Position numbers and translations under genes: made by a program. This document shows, piece after piece, positions 31,553 through 37,787 of a stretch of 37,787 bases of DNA. The notes beneath the pieces were generated by a model. That model did no database searches. It was not told where the DNA came from and saw only the letters and a program-made list of their open reading frames with translations. The DNA lies in contig CALWJT010000013.1 in the NCBI GenBank assembly GCA_944381075.1, forward strand, positions 1-37,787, read 5' to 3'. This DNA comes from an uncultured Clostridia bacterium (GTDB taxonomy: Bacteria > Bacillota > Clostridia > Oscillospirales > CAG-272). Position 1 is the stretch's first letter. Every line of letters starts with the position of its first letter.

Positions 31553-34500
31553 CTAATTTCTTTCCTTATCGAAAAGCCTGTCGGCTCCTATTTCCACAAC
31601 ATCATTTAATGCAAACGAATAGAGGTACGTATGCGCCGGCAGGATGCCGAACAGCTTTTCGCACGCCAATTTGTAGTAGCCAAGCTGTCTGGCATGGCGC
31701 TGTCTTAAAACGGACTCCACATCGGCGCGGGAGACATCTGCGGAAAAGGAGTCTGTTTTATAATCTACGAGGATCAGCTCGTTTTTGGGATCGAAATAGG
31801 CACAGTCGATAACGCCCTGAACAAGCAGCTCTTCCCCTGCAAGAGACGCTGAATCCTCAGAGGTGAACAGGGACGCCGGATACTTGATCAGAAACCGTTT
31901 TTCCCGATAAAGCCGCTTCGACGCCATCATCTCCCTCGACAGACGGCTTGCGAAAAAGGCTTCGAGCCGCGGGATATCCATCTTCGCCCTATCCGTCTCA
32001 AACAGGAACTGCTTTTCCACGAGACGGTCGATCTCAGATGCGACTCCGTTCTTTTTTACAAGCGCAAAATCGCAAAACTGCATGAATGTGTGCATCGCCG
32101 TCCCGCGTTCCGCCGCCGTTACGGCTTCCTCCGGCTCCTTCATGAGAAAATGCGGCATCGCAACAGCCGTCGGAATCGATATCTCCGCCTCCGCCCCCTG
32201 CTCTTCGTCCAGAACATCCGGATAAAGCTTTGATACAGACAGCTTTGAAGGTATTTTCGACAGGCGGCGGTAAGGATAATCAAAATCAAGCCGCTCGGCG
32301 ATTTGCCTTTTTGCCTCATAATAGGAAAGCTCGTCCGTTTTCTCCTGTACTTCGGGAAGCTGCGTCTGCAAGCTTTTCCCGCCCGCATCCTCTCTTTGAG
32401 GCAAAACAAGCCGGAATCTGTCCTGGATATCTGCCGCCGCGGCAAGCAGAAGCTCAAGATAGCTCCCTGCGCGCCGCTCGGAATAAGAGGAGAAAAACCG
32501 CGCTGCAAGCGCGTATTTTCCGTCACGGCAAAGCGGCCCCCCGTCCTGTGACTCCAAGTCCTTTGCCCTTACAGACGCCGTCAGAATCAACCGTTCACGC
32601 GCCCTTGTCAGCGCTACATACAGCACGCGCATTTCTTCCTCTACGGCAAGGCGCCGCAGCTCCAAAAGCGCTCCCGTCCGCAGGGGCGTATCCAAGCGGA
32701 CAAGGCCGGACGGGGAAACAAGCTTCATCGCGACGCCAAGACGCGCATGATATACCACTTTTTCCCTCAGCTCCGGAAAATGGAACCTGCGCGACAGGCC
32801 GCAGACGAAGCAGACCGGAAATTCCAGCCCCTTGGACTTATGGATGGTCATAATGCTGACCACCTCTCCCGGAGAAGCAAATTGAGAAACGTCCATCTTC
32901 GCCTTGTCGGCAATCACCTCATTGATAAAGGAGATAAAACCGGAAAGTCCCTTGAAGCCTCCCCGTTCAAAGCCGTGCGCATATTGATACAGCATCATCA
33001 AATTGGCTCTTGTCTGCTCCATTTCATAAATCGGCTGTTCTCTGCCGGAGGCCAGAATCGAAAAAATCCCGGTTTCCGTATATATCTGCCAGATCAGCCT
33101 GTCACACGGCCATTCAGCCGCATACGCCGCATACGTTTCTCTTTCCCTTAGAAATTTTTCCCCTTTGGCAAAGCCCGTTTCCTCCGTGAAGCGGCGAAGC
33201 GCGTCAAACAGAGTTCCTTCTTTCTCAAAACGCCTGATATAGAGAAGCTCATCCAGCGTAACACCGAACAGCGGGCTTTTCAGCGCCGCCGCAAGATCGA
33301 TATCTCTTGCTGGATTGTCTATCACATTTAAAAAGGAGAGCACGAGCAGGACCTCCGGACTTTCAAAAAAGGCGGCCTGCGCTGAATTCCGGCACGGAAT
33401 CCCTCTTTTCTTCAAAGCGTTTTCATATGCTGCGGAACAAGTATTGGCGCTTCGCAGCAGGATGGCAATATCGGATGGCCTGATGGCCGTACCATCCAGC
33501 TTAGAGTCCCCGGACAAAAGCTCGGCAATGCGTCCGGCGACGTATTCCGCCTCTTTATCCGCATCCGAATCGTCCTCACTGTCCGCCTCCTCTCCGTCCT
33601 TTGCAATTAGGCAAAGCTCCGGGACGCTCCCATGCCGGCCGCTGCCGCAGCGGAGCCGTTCCTCTTCGCCGTAACGGAAAGCCCCCGTATTCAGCAGCTT
33701 TTCAAAGACCCCGTTGCAGAAGTCCAAGATCTCCGCCGTCGAACGAAAGTTTTCCGAAAGAAAGATCTTTGCCGCAGACGAGATAAGCGACGGCTCATAT
33801 CGCGGGCGGCGGTCCAGCTCCGCTTGAAAAATAGACGGCTCCGCACCTCGGAAGGAATAAATGCTCTGCTTGATATCGCCTACATTAAACCGGTTATCTT
33901 CTTTTGAAATCAGCCGGAAAATTTTATCCTGAATCTCATTGGTATCCTGATATTCGTCGATATAGATCTCGTCATAGGAATCGCGCAGGGAACGCGCAAG
34001 CTCGCTCGGCGCATCGTTTTCCCTGTCCCAAAGCAGCGAAAGCGTGAGGCGCTCCATATCGGCAAACGTCACAAGCTTCCGCCTTCGCTTTTCCCTTGAA
34101 AACCGCATCTCGAACGCATGAAGAAAAACCGAGAGATCCGCAAGCGCCGAAGCAGTGCCATCCAGCGCCTCGCAAAGGGTATCCTCAGAATAGCTGTAAT
34201 ATTCCTTCGCGATCCTTCGTACCTCTTTGGAAAAATCAGCCCGCGCTTCTTTATAAAAATTCATTTTCTCATCCATGGACACCCCGCGCAGGGACGCCAG
34301 CCTTTCCGGTACATAAGCGGAAATCTTTTCTGAAAGCGCAGAATAAGAACCGGCATCCCGTGCAAGACATAGAAGCTCTCCGGCAAAAAGCGCATCCTTC
34401 CGAAAAGCCTGCGCATACTTCTCATATACATCGTTTTGTCCGATATATTCCAGAGCAGCGGAAAAAATCTGCTTATAATGCTCCAGAAAATCGATAAGAT

Positions 34501-35179
34501 AGCAACGGATGGAAGCTTCCCACACACTGCCGTCAAAGCCGTTTTTCTGGGCGTTTCTGCAAGCCTGCTGAAACGTATGGATTTCGTCTAAAAAACCGAT
34601 GGTAGAGGAAAGCGAGCGATATAAGGAAAGGATCGTATCCGACAGCTTATCTGCGCCCGTCACATCTCCGAATGTATCCGAAAAATGGCCGAAATCCTGG
34701 ATTCTCCCCTCCTCCGGCGCCGTTTCTCCTTCAAAGAAATCAGAAATCAAATCCTCCGCCGTCCGTTTCATAATAATGGCGATTTCCGTCTCCTCTGCGG
34801 CGGAAAAATCCGCCGGCAAATCAAGCTTTTGGAAATTGGTCCGGAGAAGGTCGAGGCAAAAGCTGTGGATCGTACTGATCGGGGCAGAGGATACCAGCAG
34901 ACTTTGCGCACGGATATGGCGATTGCCTGGATTTTTGGCAAGCTCGTCTGACAGAGCATCCGAGATTCGGGAAGCAAGCTCCGCTGCGGCAGCCTTCGTA
35001 AAGGTCACCACCAAAAGCCGCGACAGATCCCCGGAACCGTCCGGCGCGCAGATCCGCTCAATGATGCGGCGCGTCAGGACCGCCGTTTTGCCGGACCCCG
35101 CCGCCGCAGACACCGCGACCGACTTCCCGCGGGACGTAATCGCATCCCATTGGGATGCCGTCCATTTCCGTTCCGCCAC
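31553..35179 (-). CDS. addA: ATP-dependent helicase-nuclease subunit AddA
   Basis: This 1208-residue protein is the UvrD-type helicase-nuclease subunit that processes double-strand DNA ends for recombination and degrades foreign DNA. Walker A is AAGSGKTAVL (GSGKT 28-32), Walker B is IYIDEYQDTNE, motifs IV-VI include NVGDIKQSIYSFRGA and MTIHKSKGLEFP, and the C-terminal nuclease signature is ELILVDYKTDSF (about 1135-1145). All are intact, as is the length. I chose a GTG at 35179 because GGGGAGG stands seven bases upstream; TTG 35200 overlaps that site. AddB, normally adjacent upstream, is not in the window. The AT-rich 79 bases before it suggest a separate promoter. Confidence 0.95.
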   Translation of the reverse strand: MAERKWTASQWDAITSRGKSVAVSAAAGSGKTAVLTRRIIERICAPDGSGDLSRLLVVTFTKAAAAELASRISDALSDELAKNPGNRHIRAQSLLVSSAPISTIHSFCLDLLRTNFQKLDLPADFSAAEETEIAIIMKRTAEDLISDFFEGETAPEEGRIQDFGHFSDTFGDVTGADKLSDTILSLYRSLSSTIGFLDEIHTFQQACRNAQKNGFDGSVWEASIRCYLIDFLEHYKQIFSAALEYIGQNDVYEKYAQAFRKDALFAGELLCLARDAGSYSALSEKISAYVPERLASLRGVSMDEKMNFYKEARADFSKEVRRIAKEYYSYSEDTLCEALDGTASALADLSVFLHAFEMRFSREKRRRKLVTFADMERLTLSLLWDRENDAPSELARSLRDSYDEIYIDEYQDTNEIQDKIFRLISKEDNRFNVGDIKQSIYSFRGAEPSIFQAELDRRPRYEPSLISSAAKIFLSENFRSTAEILDFCNGVFEKLLNTGAFRYGEEERLRCGSGRHGSVPELCLIAKDGEEADSEDDSDADKEAEYVAGRIAELLSGDSKLDGTAIRPSDIAILLRSANTCSAAYENALKKRGIPCRNSAQAAFFESPEVLLVLSFLNVIDNPARDIDLAAALKSPLFGVTLDELLYIRRFEKEGTLFDALRRFTEETGFAKGEKFLRERETYAAYAAEWPCDRLIWQIYTETGIFSILASGREQPIYEMEQTRANLMMLYQYAHGFERGGFKGLSGFISFINEVIADKAKMDVSQFASPGEVVSIMTIHKSKGLEFPVCFVCGLSRRFHFPELREKVVYHARLGVAMKLVSPSGLVRLDTPLRTGALLELRRLAVEEEMRVLYVALTRARERLILTASVRAKDLESQDGGPLCRDGKYALAARFFSSYSERRAGSYLELLLAAAADIQDRFRLVLPQREDAGGKSLQTQLPEVQEKTDELSYYEAKRQIAERLDFDYPYRRLSKIPSKLSVSKLYPDVLDEEQGAEAEISIPTAVAMPHFLMKEPEEAVTAAERGTAMHTFMQFCDFALVKKNGVASEIDRLVEKQFLFETDRAKMDIPRLEAFFASRLSREMMASKRLYREKRFLIKYPASLFTSEDSASLAGEELLVQGVIDCAYFDPKNELILVDYKTDSFSADVSRADVESVLRQRHARQLGYYKLACEKLFGILPAHTYLYSFALNDVVEIGADRLFDKERN

Positions 35180-35239
35180 GCATTTGCCTCCCCTCCGCAA
35201 TTTTATACATAAGTAAAAAATATGATATACAGACGTATT

Positions 35240-35269
35240 ATTCTATTTATACCGTTGTTTATAATTCAA
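35240..35269 (-). promoter_or_regulatory. Possible promoter of addA
   Basis: On the minus strand TTGAAT (35269-35264), an 18-base spacer and TAGAAT (35245-35240). The -35 box lies in the end of the neighbouring coding region. No terminator separates addA from that gene, so read-through is possible. Confidence 0.4.
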
Positions 35270-36926
35270 ACATCATCTCATCGACGTATTTTTCCATAAA
35301 ATAAGCGTCACCCGACAGCTCCGTATAGTCCGATTTGGTGCAGATGGTGCGTGCCGCCTCCCTTGGCGCGCCGCCAAGCAGGATCGCAACCGCGCCCGCG
35401 CCCGCCGCATTTCCGGCAGAAGTGATCTTCCCCTCCAGCGCGCGCGGGATCAAGCCGATCCGGCACGCGCTCGCTTTGTTCATATGGGATCCGAAGCCGC
35501 CGGCCAGCACCACCGACGACACATCGGAAAGCGACAGCTCCGCTTTATGAAGCAGCGTATGGATTCCGGCGCAGATCGCCGCCTTGGCAAGCTGGATCTC
35601 CCGAATGTCCTTACCGGTCAAATAGACGGAATGCTCCCTGTCGATCAGAAAAAGCGGCGCGCCTGTTTTGTCCTCGGCGATATAATCCGCATATTCTCCC
35701 GCCTCCGTCTTGTCGGCAATCCGTCCGGTTTCATCCAGCAGCCCTGTATCCAGCATCACAGCAGCCGCGTCCATCAGACCAGAACCGCAAATCCCGCTCG
35801 GAGTCCCGTTTCCAATGGAATGGAACAGAATTTTTCCTTCCTGCACATATACCTTATCGATAGCGCCCTCTATTCCGGCCATTCCGCATTCGATATGAGC
35901 GCCTTCAAAAGCGGGACCGGCTGCGGCCGAACAAAAATACAGTCCTTTTTTGGTAGAAAGTCCAATTTCTCCATTTGTTCCGATATCGATAAACAAAACA
36001 TTATCAGAGCAGGCATCCAACCCCTCGGCGATCATACCGCATGCGATATCCCCTCCGACATAGGAGGCAAAGCACGGCGCAAAATAAAGGACCGAATGCT
36101 CATTTTCCAGAAAAGAAAGCGCTGCCGCCGAATAGTATTCTCCAAACAGCGTCGGCGCCGTAAACGGCGCATTGGCAATCGAGGAGGGGTCGATCCCCGC
36201 GGCAATATGCTCCATTACGGTGTTGCCGCAGACCACGGCCGCGCGCACATCCGAAAAAGACAGTCCGAGCAAGCGGCATGCCTCACGCCCCGCTTCCCTT
36301 ACGGCATCCGAAATCAGGTGCTGCTGCTCGAAAAGCGCCTTCTTGTCCTTCATGATCTTATCGATCCTGGAAATGACATCGGCGCCATATGCCGCCTGCG
36401 GATTGCGGAAAGCCCGTGTCGCAAGGACCTTTCCCGCTTCCATATCGCATAAATAAACGGCGACAGTCGTCGTACCGATATCGACGGCAAGTCCAAGATT
36501 CTTCGCCTCGCCCGGGACGCACTCTATCAGCTGATCCTCCCGATAAAACGCTGTGCCGCCCATCGCTTTTTTCGCTGCGATCATAGGAGAAGCATCATAG
36601 GAAACGGCGCGATAATCCGTTTCGATCTGCATCGCCGCTTTTTCTACGGATACCGTAAAATCTCCGCAGATCCGGCACCGGCAGGCAAGCCGGACCCCCG
36701 CCGCCAATTCACGCTCGCCAAGGAACCGGCGTTCCTCCTCTTCTGCCGGAGACACATCGCCCGATACCCCAACCCGGCATTTTCCGCAGGTACCATTCCC
36801 TCCGCAGGGAGCGGCAAGCACGATCCCTGCCCTGCGCAGCGCAGAAAGTATCGTTTCTCCCGTCTGCGCCCGCAGAGAAATTCTGTTTTTCTCCATCATG
36901 ACCGTTCCGTTTGCATACAAGGACAT
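35259..36926 (-). CDS. RACE-type ferredoxin/ASKHA protein (DUF4445), corrinoid activator-like
   Basis: This 555-residue protein has an N-terminal 2Fe-2S ferredoxin domain (cysteines C41, C47 and C50 in CGGNGTCGKC, a fourth in ACRCRIC), a linker and a large ASKHA ATPase-like domain. The ASKHA part has LAVDIGTTTVAVYL, VLFIDIGTNGEIGL and LAGGFGSHMNK, the phosphate-binding patterns of the sugar kinase/Hsp70/actin fold. In known members (RamA, RACo) the protein reductively activates the corrinoid cofactor of methyltransferases. I chose the ATG at 36926 (GGAG eight bases upstream) rather than the frame-open ATG at 37007. No corrinoid protein or methyltransferase gene is in the window, so the partner and the substrate are unknown. 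It precedes addA by 79 bases. Confidence 0.88.
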   Translation of the reverse strand: MSLYANGTVMMEKNRISLRAQTGETILSALRRAGIVLAAPCGGNGTCGKCRVGVSGDVSPAEEEERRFLGERELAAGVRLACRCRICGDFTVSVEKAAMQIETDYRAVSYDASPMIAAKKAMGGTAFYREDQLIECVPGEAKNLGLAVDIGTTTVAVYLCDMEAGKVLATRAFRNPQAAYGADVISRIDKIMKDKKALFEQQHLISDAVREAGREACRLLGLSFSDVRAAVVCGNTVMEHIAAGIDPSSIANAPFTAPTLFGEYYSAAALSFLENEHSVLYFAPCFASYVGGDIACGMIAEGLDACSDNVLFIDIGTNGEIGLSTKKGLYFCSAAAGPAFEGAHIECGMAGIEGAIDKVYVQEGKILFHSIGNGTPSGICGSGLMDAAAVMLDTGLLDETGRIADKTEAGEYADYIAEDKTGAPLFLIDREHSVYLTGKDIREIQLAKAAICAGIHTLLHKAELSLSDVSSVVLAGGFGSHMNKASACRIGLIPRALEGKITSAGNAAGAGAVAILLGGAPREAARTICTKSDYTELSGDAYFMEKYVDEMMFEL

Positions 36927-37173
36927 GATTGTTTCTCCGTTTCTCTTCAACGATTTTCCCTTTTGCACGCATCTCAGGCAAAGAGGCGCTTTTACCCGAA
37001 TACGCACGGCGGCCCGTGGCCGGGTCCGCGCCTAGCAGCTTACAGAGCCGCCCTCCGGTTTTTCCTGTTGCAAAAACATGCGTATCCGCAGTGCCGCTCC
37101 ATACTGTAAATTCAGAGTCCGTCCGAAAAAAGCAGCCGCGCATCCTGCCCGAAAACGAAATGAGGAATTCAAG
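36927..37173. other. Intergenic leader between aldolase and RACE-type gene
   Basis: About 250 bases without a supported gene. A minus-strand frame (MRGCFFRTDSEF...) runs through it into the next gene's frame-shifted sequence, but it matches nothing known and would overlap that gene by 200 bases. It holds GC-rich inverted segments (CCCG-GCCA-CGGG at about 37015-37026). A stretch at 37039-37069 has weak likeness to the B12-riboswitch core (AACAGGAA, later CTGTAAGC). No promoter stands out. Whether it is a structured leader is unknown. Confidence 0.35.
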
Positions 37174-37204
37174 AAAAAGGAGCTGCCGTCAAAACGTCAG
37201 CCCC
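37174..37204 (-). terminator. Rho-independent terminator of the aldolase gene
   Basis: On the minus strand GGGGCTG and CAGCTCC form a 7-bp stem (one G-T pair), followed by TTTTT at 37178-37174. It lies about 18 bases after the aldolase stop codon. Confidence 0.7.
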
Positions 37205-37221
37205 CAAAAAGTCATGAAAAT

Positions 37222-37787
37222 TTACGCCTTGCCGACCGAACCGAGGACAGCCTCGAATTTATGCTTGACCATCTTCTTGACCTCATCTCTGCCAACCGTG
37301 AGATAGGTTCTCGGATCGAACACCTCCGGCTGTGCGGTCAGCACGCGGCGGATACCGGCCGTCATAGCAAGACGGATATCGGAATCAATATTGATTTTGC
37401 ACACGGCCATCGTCGCCGCCTTGCGGAGCAGCTCCTCCGGCACGCCCTTCGCGCCTGCAAGATTGCCGCCGCACGCGTTGATCTCCGTCACCAGCTCCGG
37501 AATGACGGAGGACGCACCGTGGAGCACGATCGGGAATCCCGGCAGTCTGTGAGCAACGTCATCCAGAATATCAAAGCGAAGTCTCGGTTCCCCCTTGAAC
37601 TTGTATGCGCCGTGGCTTGTGCCAATGGCAATGGCAAGAGAATCGACGCCGGTCCTTGTTACAAATTCCTCGACCTCGGCAGGATTGGTATACATAGCAT
37701 CGTCGGCGGACACATTGACATCGTCCTCAACCCCGGCAAGCTTTCCAAGCTCCCCTTCCACGACGACGCCGTGCGCGTGGGCGTAAT
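37222..37787 (-). CDS. fba: Class II fructose-bisphosphate aldolase, 3' part
   Basis: The last 188 codons of a class II (zinc) fructose-bisphosphate aldolase are present; the N-terminal part lies beyond the right edge. Zinc-site residues are visible: Glu in VVEGELGKLAGVEDD, His in GTSHGAYKF and His in VLHGASS. Phosphate and substrate contacts (CKINIDSDIR) and the C-terminal VGRDEVKKMVKHKFE complete the pattern. The enzyme splits fructose 1,6-bisphosphate in glycolysis and makes it in gluconeogenesis. It is of the group labelled ketose-bisphosphate aldolase, so a tagatose-bisphosphate role is not excluded. The gene ends before a terminator and is the last of its transcript. Confidence 0.94.
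   Translation of the reverse strand, partial: YAHAHGVVVEGELGKLAGVEDDVNVSADDAMYTNPAEVEEFVTRTGVDSLAIAIGTSHGAYKFKGEPRLRFDILDDVAHRLPGFPIVLHGASSVIPELVTEINACGGNLAGAKGVPEELLRKAATMAVCKINIDSDIRLAMTAGIRRVLTAQPEVFDPRTYLTVGRDEVKKMVKHKFEAVLGSVGKA

Noticed and set aside
36709..37143. A 144-codon minus-strand frame running into the RACE-type gene
   Set aside because: It would overlap the ferredoxin-ASKHA gene by about 200 bases in another frame, has no recognised domain, and no ribosome site supports it.
1..37787. CRISPR arrays, insertion sequences, prophage or tRNA genes
   Set aside because: No regularly spaced repeats, transposase or integrase motifs, phage structural genes or cloverleaf sequences were found on either strand.

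Overview
The window reads as a stretch of chromosome from a strictly anaerobic, fairly GC-rich Firmicute, most likely a Clostridia-class gut or sediment bacterium. The evidence is a superoxide reductase/ferritin/rubredoxin set instead of catalase or SOD, a ferredoxin-coupled NfnAB transhydrogenase, AddA-type recombination, the order rbfA-nrnA-truB, a yajC gene followed by a TIGR04086 membrane protein, and typical sigma-A promoters with strong GGAGG ribosome sites. No tRNA, rRNA, CRISPR array, transposase, integrase or phage gene was seen. The only gene certainly cut by an edge is the class II aldolase at the right end.

Layout, left to right. 1-479: no supported gene. 480-1202 (-): acyl-ACP thioesterase. 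1402-4982 (+): a large GH106-like glycoside hydrolase and a small membrane protein, closed by a strong terminator. 5131-9795: a redox island with thioredoxin, a Crp/Fnr regulator, a CoA-disulfide-reductase/rhodanese fusion, a His/Cys-tailed dinitrogenase-cofactor-like protein, and a superoxide reductase-ferritin-rubredoxin operon. 9799-14945 (-): a five-gene sugar operon with two Gfo/Idh/MocA dehydrogenases and three TIM-barrel isomerase-like proteins, preceded by a promoter and an attenuator-like terminator. 15098-17017 (-): glutamine-dependent NAD synthetase. 17128-18174 (+): yajC and a TIGR04086 protein. 18325-25291 (-): a TerB_N/TerB_C protein and a BrxC/BrxD-like ATPase, followed on the same strand by a GH2 beta-galactosidase, a DUF6054 protein and a YcxB-like protein. 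25360-27765 (+): rbfA-nrnA-truB. 27806-30660 (+): nfnA-nfnB and a GNAT acetyltransferase. 30673-30762 (-): a 29-residue Cys-rich membrane peptide. 30900-31412 (-): membrane protein. 31553-35179 (-): addA. 35259-36926 (-): a RACE/DUF4445 ferredoxin-ASKHA protein. 37222-37787 (-): 3' part of a class II fructose-bisphosphate aldolase.

How the parts fit. In the redox island, two nearly identical palindromes (GTGAC-N3-GTCAC) lie about 41-42 bases upstream of the predicted starts of the trxA and superoxide reductase transcripts. Neither promoter has a -35 box. The Crp/Fnr protein encoded between them carries the R-E-x-x-x-R recognition pattern that reads GTGA half-sites, so the window appears to hold both a regulator and two of its targets. 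The sugar operon resembles oxidise-then-cleave (3-keto-glycoside type) or inositol-like pathways, but its substrate cannot be read from sequence. The TerB/BrxD-like pair is the best candidate for an incompletely described stress or defence module. It has its own strong promoter and a probable TTG start, and no helicase or nuclease partner lies next to it.
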